From the NCBI GenBank assembly GCA_964007475.1, contig OZ023273.1:84083712-84147711 (forward strand): 64,000 nt of DNA, written 5' to 3'. This document shows positions 1 through 10,896 of the stretch, one piece after another; position 1 is the stretch's first letter; the number at the start of each line of letters is the position of its first letter. The DNA comes from Hybos culiciformis. Its lineage: Eukaryota; Arthropoda; Insecta; Diptera; Hybotidae. The translations under genes were made by a program, and so were the position numbers. Under the pieces are notes generated by a model. That model saw nothing but the letters and a program-made list of their open reading frames with translations, had not been told where the DNA came from and made no database searches.

Positions 1-589
1 GTTAATTACAATGATACAATAATTAATAAATTTTTTATAAATACATACATTTAGGTGGCGAATGAAATTATTTAAAAATAGCGATTGTGGCTACAAACAA
101 TTTTCTGTTGTACACCGCTGATATAGATGGTTGAATAAAACAAAATGTGTCGAAAGTACGCTCAATGAAAATAAATTTAAATAAGTATATTTGGAATGAC
201 AAAATGAAAATATGTCCGAAAACGATGCTTCGAAGCATATACAAATTTTTAATTTTAAATTAAGCTATTTCTTTTTAAACAAAACCATTATAACTATAAA
301 TTAAAAAAAAAAAAAATATCATTCTTCCAGACGTTTGAATTCTATTTTAACACATATACGTACGTACATATATAGAATTTATGTTTTAAATTAGAGAACG
401 ATTTATAGCAGCGATTCTTAAACTATGATAAACTATGATACGCTGAACTGAGTCAGTTGGTACGGGAAATTTTTAAAATTTTGAAAAAGTCAACTGGATT
501 AGAGAGATCTTTTTCTTCTGAGCAAAATTTATTAGAACTTGATGATTTTTCAATTAAATCAACGTATAGAAATTTCGGGTTGGTGATGA

Positions 590-1180
590 AATTCCTTATG
601 CCAAAATTCTTTATCCAAAATTCACTATGGAAAAAAATTTTTGTGAACAAAATTCGCTATGAACAAAATTCATTAGGGACAAAATTCTTTAAAAAAATAT
701 TTTGGTGGAGGCTCTTCAGCCGGATAATTCTTGGTAATTGATGTCACAATTATTGAGCATTTAGTGCTTAATTTGTGACTATTAGTGCCACAAAAACTAG
801 AATTTGTGCTCGCTTGGTTTTTGAGAAACTTTGATTTTCGAATTTCGAACATGGGTCAAGGGGTATCTCTGGCCGGATTCAAATTTTCAAAAACATAATG
901 ACGCTATCATTTAGTGCTTAATTTGTGCCTATTTGTGCTACAAAAATTGGAATTTCTACTCCCTAAAATTATGTAAAAACAATTTTTTTAGATTGGCCGA
1001 TAATTCATAAATTTGAACCGAATTTTTTTTCGTCGAATTTTGGAAAAGGGAAAATGCTACTTAATTTGTGCTTTAATTTGTGAATTTTGTTCTTAATGAA
1101 TTTTGTCCATAGCGAATTTTGTCCATAGCGAATTTTTTCCACAGTGAATTTAGTCCATAGTGAATTTTAAAAAAAGAATT
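590..1180. repeat. Inverted pair of short-repeat blocks
   Basis: Two blocks, about 590-697 and 1076-1180, are made of imperfect 16-20 bp repeats of the type AATTTTGTCCATAGCG. The first block carries them as the complementary ACAAAATTC form, so the blocks are inverted relative to each other with about 380 bp between. This looks like the arms of a decayed foldback or MITE. The spacer holds two related copies of a segment reading AGTGCTTAATTTGTG. No clear target-site duplication was found. The first 450 bases of the window show no recognisable feature. Confidence 0.5.
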
Positions 1181-1521
1181 ATTTTCGAAAAAGAAGAATT
1201 TTGTCCATTTGAATTTGGGATGAGGAATATCGTCACGATCTCAGAAATTTCATCTAATTTTGGTCTGCAAAAAGAATTTAAAAGCGAAAATCTATTTAGT
1301 TTTTGGCTAAATAGAAAAGCTGAATTCGAAATAATTTACAAAAAAGCAATAAAATTGCTTTCTAATGCCTTTCAGAACTTCGTATTTATGTGAAACTGGA
1401 TTTTCTGCAACGATTAATGTTAAAAATACATACCAGAAATCGCCTTAATCTTGAGCCTAGCTTGTGGTTAAAATTAACAAAAATTAATCCTGATTTACCA
1501 AAAATTATATCAAAGAAATAA
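1160..1521 (+). pseudogene. hAT transposase C-terminal remnant (ZBED5/SCAND3-like)
   Basis: A frameshifted fragment of the C-terminal part of a hAT-superfamily transposase of the vertebrate ZBED5/SCAND3-like type. The first reading frame carries the segment around FSFWLNRKAEFEIIYKKA. After a frameshift near 1375 a second frame reads TSYLCETGFSA, the hallmark motif of this clade (usual form TYLCEsGFSa), and after another shift RNRLNLEPSLWLKL. It ends at a stop at 1519-1521. At least two frameshifts make it non-functional. The upstream catalytic part is missing, and the flanking short-repeat blocks may be parts of the same dead element. The family call rests on motif resemblance. Confidence 0.7.
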
Positions 1522-2344
1522 ATATGTACATCCGTCTCATTGAAATTATCGTATAATCATTCTTATTAATTATTATTATTATTAAAGTTCCTAGTACCGT
1601 TATTTAAAAAAAAAGGTAAATTAAATCATATTACACTTTTCAGTAAAAAATTATATTTAAACGAATTTTTTTAGATTATTTCTTTCTTTTTGATCGCTTT
1701 TAGTATTAAATTTCATATGGGTATTACTAGTAGGTACATAATAGCATATACAATATATTGTGTATTATAAATAAAAAATAAATACACACAGTGAGTTTCA
1801 ATAAGAATTGCCGCTCATCCATTTTTATAATTATCTGGCAAACGAACGCCAAACAATTTTATAGTATGTATTTGAATAATTGCTTAATAAAAAAATATTT
1901 ATTTGTACAGTTGATACAGTTCACAGCACATCCTGAACTATTGATAATATGTTATCTCTAAAACTAATATTCAAAACATTAACGCCAGTATGGAATTTTC
2001 TAAATTTGTACACAAAAAACATTTACTTTAATTTTCTTTTAAATTATAATTTTTTATATCAATTCAAATTTACTTAATACAATATTATTATTATGTATTG
2101 AGTCTCCGTATGTGGTTTTTTTTTTTAACTTATTCGAAAAGTTTAAATGGAATGGGCTTAAAAGTTTTAAAACGGCATAACAACAATTCATCAATGAATT
2201 GCAAAAAATAACATGTTGTTAAGAACTCGAATTTAAAAGCATTTTTTGTCTCTAACTCTTTGACTCTTAGTTTTTGAAGTTATTATAGTGATAACTGGCA
2301 GTTTAGCAGTTCAGTACATTTTTGTTGATAATTCAAGATTGAAA
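1522..2344. other. AT-rich intergenic DNA, no gene seen
   Basis: Low-complexity AT-rich sequence with homopolymer runs. No open frame, splice pattern or inverted repeat that I can support. Confidence 0.6.
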
Positions 2345-2633
2345 AAAAAAAAACACACGAAGCCAGTCATAGGAACTGCCGACAGAAGTTAATACTTAAA
2401 AGATTTAAACTATGAAATAACAGTGGCTACAAATGATGGGCTGCTCAGTACAAAATGTAAATTAAAATAAAAAGGAACAATAAAAAATCTTGCCTTCAAT
2501 AAAATTTGTTTTTATTTTAATTTACATTTTGTACTGAGCAGCCCATCATTTGTAGCCACTGTTATTTGATAGTTTAAATCTTTTAAGTATTAACTTCTGT
2601 CGGCAGTTTTATGACTGCTTCGTGTGTTTTTTG
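2345..2633. repeat. Long near-perfect inverted repeat (hairpin)
   Basis: Left arm about 2345-2473 and right arm about 2510-2633 are complementary over about 120 bp with only a few differences (for example CCAGTCATAGGAACTG against the complement of CAGTTTTATGACTG). About 36 bp separate them. The element could be a foldback MITE; transcription through it would give long double-stranded RNA. No clean TSD was recognised next to the arms. Confidence 0.85.
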
Positions 2634-2839
2634 GCATATTTTAAGCCGGGAAGACTCTAACAGTAGCTGCCTACCCAAAATTTTGGGGCAGGTAATCTTT
2701 ATTTCACCGGAGCTACTTATTTTGAAAAAAATATTTGGTTGTATTTTATCAAAAGAATTTGGTATAAATATAAAAGTAATAGTTTCAATTATATAGTATA
2801 TAGATTTCAATTATTCATACTACATTTTTTGCTCTCTTC

Positions 2840-2960
2840 GGGATTCGAACCTGCGTCCTTACTATTGCAAATCACCAACACACCAAACAGAAAATGTATA
2901 TACCAAATTTATATTTTCTACTTGTTGGCGGATTGCAATGCTATGGAAGCAGGTTCGAAC
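2840..2960. repeat. Head-to-head pair of tRNA-like SINE heads
   Basis: Two tRNA-like sequences face each other. The minus-strand copy (about 2842-2900) reads GTGTTGGTGATTTGCA followed by a Pol III B box, GGTTCGAATCC. The plus-strand copy (about 2915-2960) reads CTTGTTGGCGGATTGCA and then GGTTCGAACCC. They are recognisable copies of one sequence with both A-box-like and B-box segments, and the plus copy runs into an A-rich tail. Neither folds as a complete tRNA by eye (no matched acceptor stem), so I read them as SINE heads or tRNA relics, not tRNA genes. Confidence 0.55.
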
Positions 2961-2964
2961 CCCG

Positions 2965-4503
2965 ATCAAGGCATAATAGAATTTAATAAAATTCTAATAA
3001 AAAAAAATTGTAATAAATAACCACTCATTTTTTTGTGTACATTTTTCAAATTCGAGTCCTATTTTAAATATTTTATTCTTATTTTTCTGAGAAAAAATCT
3101 CATGCGTTTTAGATACTCGAATTTGAAAATAGATTTTTACCCTCTAGAACGCACCTAAAGAAGTATTAACTCATAAAAAGTTTAAAATTCGTTGAAAAAC
3201 ACGTTGTTTTGTTATGTCTAAAAACATCGAAAAACTAAATAACAACTTTACGAATATTTTACTTTATATAATCTTGCAACTTATTAATATTATACAGCAT
3301 CGATTTTAATTTATATTTTAAAAAATTTTTAGTGGTTTTAATTTTTTTCCAGAAATCTGTTATACTTTCCCTGACCATTTTCAGTTTCCCTAACCATTTT
3401 CATGTTCCCAGCAAAAATTATGTAAATATTGGAATTAAATCGAAATTGTTATTTAGTATGAAATAAAATTGGTAGTATTATTATTATTGGCGTTTTAATG
3501 GTTTTTGGATTAAAAACATCTAATTGTGTTTTTACGCAATAGATATGTTCCCACAAAACTCGCATAAAAATAAACTAATATGAATGTGAAATAAAATTAG
3601 GGAAATCCCCCAAAAAGTTTGTGTTTTTTTTTTTTAATCGCGTTAAATCAAATTAATTCGCGTAAAAAAAGAAATGAATTTTTTACTAAAAATAATTAAT
3701 GCAAGTTACTTAATTTTTTCTTTAGGTAATGTTTTTTTTTTACAAAAGAGGCTATTTAGTTTTTTGCTAACACTGTAGGTACAAATAAATGCTCATTCTG
3801 AACTTCACTCATATCCAGGGATCCTAAGTAGAGTTTGCAAAATATCCGGTAATTCAGTATCCGCGAATACCGATTTTCATTCTGCGAAAACAGCGGTTAA
3901 CCGCGGATACGGATATTTTAAAAATAATTAAATAAAATAGATAATAAAATATTACACTTCAACGATTTTATTAATTTTTTATGATTTATGTAAAAATATT
4001 TTAGGAAAACTAAACAATTTAAGGAATAATCCGAACGCAATTATCAACACAAAATAATGTTTTTTTTTTGTTGTTTTCGGCAGCTCTTACTTTATCTAAC
4101 GCAGTTTTAAATGGGATACCTAGAATTAATACTTTCCATAAATAAATCCATCGGCAAAGCTAAAAATGAACGTACATTGTACATAAGCCAGTTAATAATA
4201 GCATGAATTTACGTAATTATGTTTAAGTATGAGCCAAAATTATTTTCAAATTTAAGAGAAGAAATACATTTATTTTCGATGAATTATTAAAAAGGATTTT
4301 ATATTTTTAACTTAATTTTTTATGATATTTAGCTTGCCTTATAAAATTATTAAAAAAAAAAAAACACACACATTCAGTTTCTGATAATTTTTGTTCAAAA
4401 TCCAGTTTTCTAATTTTGAAAGATTTTGAAAGAGTAGCAGCAATTCTTTGATTGAACATTAATAAATACAAAAAAAAAAACAAATGTGTCATCTCAATAC
4501 AAA
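2965..4503. other. AT-rich intergenic DNA, no gene seen
   Basis: No coding or RNA gene supported. A short imperfect palindromic patch around 3840-3915 (CCGCGAATACC against GGTTAACCGCGGATACGG) is the only local structure noticed. Confidence 0.55.
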
Positions 4504-4511
4504 CCCTGATA

Positions 4512-5209
4512 TTATGTGACCATACGTACCACATTACGTGGTACAGTCCCAATTTTTAAGCAAGCGTCCCACAGGCGCAGTGAAATAAGGCCGCGGGAAA
4601 TAAGGCCGCGGGAAATAAGGCCGCGATAGGTTTTTTGTTGCGGTCTTATTTCATTTTGAAAAATGAAATAAGGCCGCGAAAAAATCCTCGCGGTCTTATT
4701 TCATTTTGAAAAATGAAATAAGACCGCATAAAATTCCTCGCGGCCTTATTTCGTTTTGAAAAATGAAATAAGACCGCGACAAAAAAAAAAAATTAATCGG
4801 AGGGCTAATTTCATTTTGAAAAATGAAATAAGGCCGCGTAATCTTGTGAGGTGAGCACACAGGGCAGGGGGCAGCAGGGCTATGCTTATTGTAAAAACCA
4901 ATTTTACAAAAGATTGTGAATATTGTGATACATTTTACTCAAATATTATAAAAAAATTGAGCTCTAAAAAAAAAATCAATTCTGCCGAAAAATATTTGTA
5001 AGCTGCATTTGTAAGTTTTTATTATATTATTTTAGTCAGATGAATTGTTGACAATATTTTTTTTATATTTAGGTAGTTATTTAAAATAATTCTTAATTTT
5101 TTTCTATTTAAAATAAATATGGATTATAAAAAATTTTAAATATATACCTATGTTTACAATTTTTACACCCGCTGTACCACCTTGACCCAATAGAAATCTG
5201 GTCACTTTA
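4512..5209. mobile_element. Non-autonomous hAT element, TSD CCCTGATA
   Basis: The ends TTATGTGACCATACG and, on the other strand, TAAAGTGACCAGA resemble the widespread hAT terminus TAGGGTGACCAyACG. Both sides are flanked by the 8-bp direct repeat CCCTGATA (4504-4511 and 5210-5217), the TSD length expected for hAT. The subterminal GTGGTACAGTCCCAATTTTTA also matches the usual hAT layout. No transposase is present. A palindromic array (4575-4842) occupies the left half and was probably inserted later. Confidence 0.8.
4575..4842. repeat. Array of palindromic units with word AATAAGG
   Basis: Four palindromic units at about 4639-4677, 4690-4727, 4740-4777 and 4800-4838 repeat with a 50-60 bp period. 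Each is built as GCGG, then yCTTATTT, a centre CATTTTGAAAAATG, then AAATAAGr and CCGC. They are preceded by three head repeats GAAATAAGGCCGCG beginning just after GGCGCAGTG. The same scaffold with a different inner word is found at 16574-17601. No clean 9-bp TSD was found here (candidate GTCCCACAG against AGCACACAG is too different). Confidence 0.85.
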
Positions 5210-5217
5210 CCCTGATA

Positions 5218-6205
5218 AATACATTTTCCAAAATTTTTTTAGATAAATACATTTTATAAAACTAAACTTCTATCTTAGACCTATGTATAATAATATTTAA
5301 ATAAGTTCCATTCATAAAGTACTGTTGCCACGGTGTTTTCTTTTCCAAAATTTACAATAAAAATACAAATTCTCGATGTTCAAAAAATAAAAACTTATGC
5401 TCAAAATCCGATAATTGAAACATTTTTAACTGCTGATGTTATATTATTACATTTTGTGATTTAAGATTTTGTCATCTGACTTCTTTAGTCTTGTACCTAA
5501 GCAACTACATAGTATTATATGTGTTACAGAATATGTGTCAGCAGTTTGGCAGTTGGATCATTATAAATGTGATATTAATAATTTGTATTTAAATGATAAA
5601 CTCTACAGATTTTGACTTTGCTAAAATTTAGTTAATTAAAATTAATTCTGATACATTAAAATTAATTCTGATATATGTGATCTCAATTTTCGATAATTAA
5701 AAATTATTATCTAATTTTTAAAACATTTTTTAATGAAAATTGAATTAAGTTTTTTCCATTAATAAATCTCAAATTTTTTATCATCATTATTATAATTAAA
5801 CTCAAATACCTACTTAATTGCCTACATTGTAATAAAAACAACATGATACTATTAAAGAATTTAGAAACCCTTTTAACTCTTAAGCTTTACTAGATTTATG
5901 TTTTTAATGCGTTATTTTTCTTTATAATGCTAACGAAAACGAACTGAAAGCCGTATCGAGTTTTCTACAAAACAACTTAACATATAAGTAGATAGATATA
6001 CAATATAGATAGGTACATATACATTTATATCGAAGTTTGCATTTGAAGCGACACAAATATTTAATATAGTTTTATCAATTATTGAAACCGAACTCGAAAC
6101 GCTCGAATACCTACTGCGCGTATTTCAACTGACACCTACAATTTTTATACCAATGTTTAGTTTTATTTTTTTTCGTTTTTAATTTTTATTTATTTATAAA
6201 TTTTA
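5218..6205. other. AT-rich intergenic or intronic DNA
   Basis: No gene or mobile element recognised. It could be intron if the candidate exon at 6211-6300 belongs to a real minus-strand gene. Confidence 0.5.
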
Positions 6206-6210
6206 CTCAC

Positions 6211-6300
6211 CATTTTTTACATTCTCATCGTAATAAATTGTTGCAATTTCTCTATCATCATCGGTTAATTTGTTGCCATCGTTAGTTTTATTAACACGAC
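6211..6300 (-). CDS. Candidate single internal exon, unknown product
   Basis: On the minus strand this 90-bp block is preceded by an acceptor (TTTTTGTAG) and followed by a consensus donor (GTGAGT). In the frame that uses 2 bases before the first codon and 1 base after the last, it is open and of coding-like composition, including the acidic segment LTDDDREIATIYYDEN. Its base composition is clearly less AT-rich than the surroundings. I do not recognise the protein. No partner exons were found nearby, so it may belong to a gene with large introns or be a fragment of an unrecognised transposon. Confidence 0.4.
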
Positions 6301-6415
6301 CTACAAAAATAAAAAGTAAGTATGGTAAGTGTACTAGAAACTCGGCCAGAAGTAGTATCCGGCTATTTCAATTTTCTCTTTAAATATGAAGCAAAATATT
6401 ATATAATTTCTCTGC

Positions 6416-7345
6416 AGTAAAATATGGGATTCTCCGAACAACCGATTGTAGGGTAAAGTTAAAGAGAACTCTGCGAAAAAAGATCCTAATCCGTACCTGT
6501 CGAATCTGGAAGAGCTAGACATTGTCAAATGGTCTCTACTAAAACTATGCAAATGTGGCTTTCCAATAAAAAAAATCATGAATTGTTGAACACAGTGCAA
6601 AATATAATAGTTTCGGATAATCACCATTTAAAAATGAAAAATCAGGACGAACTTGACTAAAGTCGTTCTTTAAAAAACATCCTTTCTTAGCCCTGCGAGA
6701 AGCAGAGGGGATAAGTAAAGTAAAGGAAGAGCAGTGATGACAGAAGAGTTAATACGGAAGTGATTTAGGGATTTATTGGATTATTTGTAAGAAATTGGTA
6801 AAGAAGATATTCTGCAAAATACCAGTTGGATTTTTAATGCAGATAAATATGGCTTTCAACTATACTAGAAAGTTATAGCTCCCAAAGGGTGGAAAAATGT
6901 ATATTCAGTGCAAATCGGCGAAGAGAAAGAGAACATTACTCTTTTAGTATAAATATGTGCTAATAGAGAAATGGTGTTATTTGCCTACAAAAGAATACCG
7001 AAAGCTATAAAAGAAAATATGCCATCTGAATGGTTTTTTGGGAATAACTGAATCGGGCAATCCACACAACCCGCAACTGCAACCAGCTGATGTTGAAATT
7101 TTCAAACCAATTACGGCAGATTGGAAAGTAACTGTTAGAGATTACACATCTGAAACGTTTGGGCAAGCTGTAACTAAAGCAGAAAACCGAGATAAAAAAA
7201 AAAGTCTAAAGAAACACCAAAATTGATTCCAACGGAAAATGTCAAGAATGTTTCGATGATCTTTATAGGGACGAGGATGAAGCATTATTTTGGAGAAACT
7301 TACTTACTACAGAGCTACGAAGACAAAGTTTAATTGCACTTATTG
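6416..7345 (+). pseudogene. Pogo/Tigger-like transposase remnant
   Basis: Broken plus-strand remains of a pogo-clade (Tc1/mariner superfamily) DDE transposase. In order: a Psq-type helix-turn-helix start KYGILRTT (usual KYGIPrsTL) at about 6420; a CENP-B-type segment PYLSNLEELDIVKW; a region with IFNAD, the position of the first catalytic aspartate, at about 6830; GWKNVYSVQIGEEKENITLLV; and, after the usual AGFVGxSESG-like position, NPQLQPADVEIFKP, corresponding to the conserved tHxLQPLDVxvF motif. Several stops and frameshifts interrupt it, the second catalytic aspartate region is deleted, and the residues after IFNAD (KY) differ from the usual ETG. It is inactive. Confidence 0.75.
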
Positions 7346-7974
7346 CAATAAAATTAAATGTGATAAATATTTTATGCCATAAGGAGGAAATTTTTTATAT
7401 TTCTTTTAAAGGATAAATAGAGACTGAAATTCATTTATTATTTTTTAAATTTTTATTTTATTTTTAAGGATAAATAAAGACTGAACATTTTTTTAAAGTT
7501 TTTCAGTTTTTATTTTATTGTTAAGAATAAATTGAGATTGAGATTCCTTAATTATTTTTAAAGTTTTTGAATGAAATAAAAATGATAAAATATTAAAGTA
7601 TAAAGCACAAAACTTATATAAAACTAATTTATATTATCACTAAAATACCTATTAAAAAAAAATAATAAAATATGAATTTGAATTTATTTTGTAAAAAAAA
7701 AATTTGTTTTGTATTCAATATACCTAAGTAGGTATTGCAGTTATGCCTTCAAAATTCAAACGGCCCGATACTAAAATTAAAGTGACCGGAAACCTAATTG
7801 CAATAACCAGATACTGAATTTTTCGTCAACTTTAACGTCAAGCTAAATATCATTCAAAATAATAAATTTTGGACGAAAACATAAAATTGTACATTGTGAA
7901 GGAACTTTCAGACCTTTTGTAGCTTTGAAATTGAAATTGCTATAATAAATTTGAAATCGAAAAATCCTTTAAAT
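7346..7974. other. AT-rich intergenic DNA, no gene seen
   Basis: A short tandem motif around AAGGATAAATAGAGACTGA recurs two to three times near 7410-7540. Otherwise nothing was recognised. Confidence 0.5.
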
Positions 7975-8145
7975 CCCCCATTTACAAAGGCTGTTTTCCA
8001 ACATTAAAATGAAGATTTTTTTTTGAATGTATTCGTATTTTATGCATAACAAAGAAAAAATTTTATACAACTTTTACACACACACATTCAAAAAATAATC
8101 TTCATCTTAACCTTCGAAAACAGCCTCTCTACTCTAAATGGGGGT
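7975..8145. mobile_element. Small MITE with CCCCCATTT ends
   Basis: Inverted repeat of 171 bp. The left arm CCCCCATTTACAAAGGCTG and the right arm, read on the other strand, CCCCCATTTAGAGTAGAGAG, AGGCTGTTTTC, continue into matching AATGAAGATT segments. The whole unit folds into one long imperfect hairpin. No coding capacity. Confidence 0.65.
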
Positions 8146-8429
8146 AAGTGGCCCGCACTAGTGCTCTTAGTGCTATTACCCTAGATAAAAATGTTATTGT
8201 TAAAATAAAACTATTTTAGATACCTATCTATTACCTACTGTCTAGGTAGGTATTCATTTTTTTTTTTTTAGAATACGTCAATCCTTCCAACCAGCTTCAC
8301 AATACAAACCCAGCCAAACGTCCAACTTTGCATAAATTAGAGAAATTTTAATAAAAATGAACATACAATTTGGAAAACTTACAAACAAGATCTACCAACC
8401 ATACAAATAAAAAACAAATTGGCGATATT

Positions 8430-8700
8430 GCAATTTCCTTGCTCCACTCAGAATGGGCTGTAACTTGGTGGGGAGGGGGGTAGAGGCGGTGCCCAAACTC
8501 CCAAAACTGAAATCAGTTCTTGGGACAAAGGCCCCGTTTCAGAGATGGGCCCTCCCAAAGTTTTCTTACATTTTGTATGGAAAATTTTTTTTTTGTGCCC
8601 GATTTGCCATCGGATTTAACAGTTTTGGGAGTTTGGGCACCGCCTCTACCCCTCTCCAAGTTTCAGTCCATTCTGAGTGGTTCAAGGAAACGGCACTTTA
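8430..8700. mobile_element. MITE with CCACTCAGAATGG ends and GC-rich hairpin
   Basis: The termini TTCCTTGCTCCACTCAGAAT and, inverted, TTCCTTGAACCACTCAGAAT flank a GC-rich inverted repeat (about 8466-8510 against 8620-8660; arm starts TTGGTGGGGAGGGGGGTAG). The core around 8563-8606 contains ACATTTTGTAT, a T run and TGCCCGATTTGCC. The same core and termini occur in the element at 17019-17317, so the two are one family. Apparent ORFs here are by-products of the hairpin. Confidence 0.8.
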
Positions 8701-8704
8701 ACCA

Positions 8705-9447
8705 AAAAATTAATCAGTACGATGCGTTGAATAAAATTTGGAATTTGGTTGGAATGAAAGATTTTTTCGCAAGATAAGCAAAATAAAAAATTTTAATATC
8801 AAGAAAAAATATGCAATTATTATTCTCCTCTCCTCCTCCTCTTATCAACATCATCAACAGGCATCAATTAGAAGCGTTGTTTATTAATTACATATTTTTT
8901 TGTAGGTTTGTCTTGTAGTATTTTTCTTTTTTTTGTAAGCCTACCTTTTTTAGAAAATATTTGTTGCAACATTTTTTGACATTTTCTTGAGATTTTAAAT
9001 AATTCTCAATTAAATTTGAATTTTATAATTTGTAAAAATAAAAAAAATTATTATTTTCAATTATTTTATTATTATTTTTTTAATTTTTAAGAAATTTTAC
9101 ACACGTCACGACGTAGAGGATATGACGCTTACTTTGCGCTTACTTCAAATCAACTTCAAATAATCAGTGATGCCAACTTGTCTTTGAAAAGATTCCCTAG
9201 ATCTGTAAAAAAAATTCCCTAGAATTCCCTAGATTTAAAAGATTTCTAAAAATTATTTTTTTTAATCAAAAACACTTTATTTGAGATCTTTTGGTTACAA
9301 AAAAATAAAAAAAAAAAAAAAAAATTATTAAAAAAAAAAAAATAAAATGAAAAAAAAAATTTCACAAAACTTACATATCAATAGACAACTCCATCTTATT
9401 AATTTTTATTTTTTCAGAATTAGAAAAAAAATGTTTTTTATTTCTTA
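8705..9447. other. AT-rich intergenic DNA, no gene seen
   Basis: A hAT-like terminus motif CAGTGATGCCAAC occurs at about 9168, and a matching CAGTGATGCCAG at about 12538, but both face the same way and no partner ends were found. Long A runs near 9300. Confidence 0.5.
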
Positions 9448-9450
9448 TTA

Positions 9451-9777
9451 GGGGCTGTTCACAAATTACGTAACGGGCTCGGGGGGGGGGGGGGTGTTTA
9501 TAAAAATGTTATGTAACCAAATTTCCTCCTTTTTATAAAAAAAATTACACTAAATATAATATTAATGCACGCAAAAAAAAACTTAAGTTATAATGAATTT
9601 TGTTTTGTTTATTCGAATAAAAAAATTGTTCAAAAAGTAATTTAGAAAGTGTTTAACTTTTGTTACGTTATTCTTCTGGGGGAGGGGGGGTCTTCGGAAT
9701 TTGTTACGATCTGTTACTATGGGGGGGGGGGGTTAAAAAACGGCAAAAAAAGCGTTACGTAATATGTGAACAGTCCC
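9451..9777. mobile_element. PIF/Harbinger-like MITE, TSD TTA
   Basis: The left end GGGGCTGTTCACAAATTACG and the inverted right end GGGACTGTTCACATATTACG match over the first 26 bp (then TAACG), flanked on both sides by TTA (9448-9450, 9778-9780). The 3-bp TWA target duplication is typical of PIF/Harbinger-type elements, and GTTCACAnATTACGTAACG termini are common in insects. It contains three G homopolymer runs and no coding capacity. Confidence 0.75.
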
Positions 9778-10059
9778 TTAGTATATGTTTAATTATTTTT
9801 ATTTGACGATCAACCAAATCCAAACGACGAAGAAATCTCACAAATTGACAGACACCAGTCAGTCACACTATAAATTTTCAAAAACAAAATCAATCCCTAT
9901 TAAACAAAAAGCAGTGAAACACCATTGTTTCATCAGTGAGCTTTGTTTTTTTCTTCGATGAATTCACTAGTGAATTATGAATGGGCTTGGGCAAAATTTC
10001 ATTGGTTTCCCCTTCTAATTACTACTACATACAAACATCTATCTCTTTTAACATGAAAC

Positions 10060-10335
10060 AAACATGCTTACATTCATTAGTATTTCACTAGTGTTCACTA
10101 CCTACCATCACTGGTGATCACTACTTACCATCACTAGTGATCACTACCTACCATCACTACTTTTTCACTATTTTCTTCATTGCTTTTCACTACCTACCTT
10201 CACTATTTTTTCACTACTTACCTTCATTGTATATTCACTGCCTACCTTCAATAGTTTTTCACTACTGTATTCATTCCTTTTTCACTACCTACGTTCATTG
10301 TTTTTTCATCACTTACCTTCACTGCACTTTCATTA
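10060..10335. repeat. Minisatellite, unit about 25-28 bp
   Basis: About ten imperfect tandem copies of a unit close to TTCACTACCTACCTTCACTG, with T-rich spacers, drift gradually from a CATCACTGGTGATCACTAC form to a TTTTTCACTACTTACCTTC form. The open frame across it is a repeat artefact. Confidence 0.8.
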
Positions 10336-10374
10336 CCTAACTTTTTTGTTCTATTAATAATAAATGAAACATGT

Positions 10375-10482
10375 TTGGTTGATCCTCGAACAAATTTTAA
10401 AATTAAAGCATTATAAATGTGGGTGGCCAGATACCTTTATTTATATCGATTCTAACTTTAAAATTTGTTCGAGGACAAACGC
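10375..10482. repeat. Small inverted repeat
   Basis: Left arm GATCCTCGAACAAATTTTAA and right arm TTAAAATTTGTTCGAGGACA are complementary over about 24 bp and separated by about 50 bp. Possible remnant of a short MITE; no TSD recognised. Confidence 0.6.
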
Positions 10483-10637
10483 TTTGATTTTTAAATGAGT
10501 GAAAAAAATTATTATATTGTTTTTTTTTTTGTTCTTACAATGCCTTTAATACACTTTTTTTAATTTGTGATTCAAAATTATTAACACCCATTTGGGATCC
10601 ATAAGCATCTGAAAGAAAAATATACCAATTTAAAAAT

Positions 10638-10865
10638 GGGAGTGGCTACAGTTACGGCAACCGTAACTTAGTTTTTTTTTTTAACAGTTACGGTTAACGT
10701 AACTTATTTTTTTTTTTAATAGTTACGGTTAACGTAACTTATTTTTTTTTTTTAAAGTTACGGCAACCGTAACTTTTAGGTAATGCTTAAAGTTACGGCA
10801 ATTTTTTTTTTTTTTTTTTCGAAAAAAAAAAAAAAATTTATTTAATTTTATTTTTTTTTTTATTT

Positions 10866-10896
<31 letters not shown>

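Noticed and set aside
453..741. Overlapping open frames on both strands (94 and 65 codons)
   Set aside because: They coincide with the short-repeat block, have no recognisable domain and show composition typical of AT-rich chance ORFs.
8453..8777. Two overlapping plus-strand ORFs of 82-85 codons
   Set aside because: They are produced by the GC-rich inverted repeat of a MITE. The peptides are mirror-like readings of the two arms.
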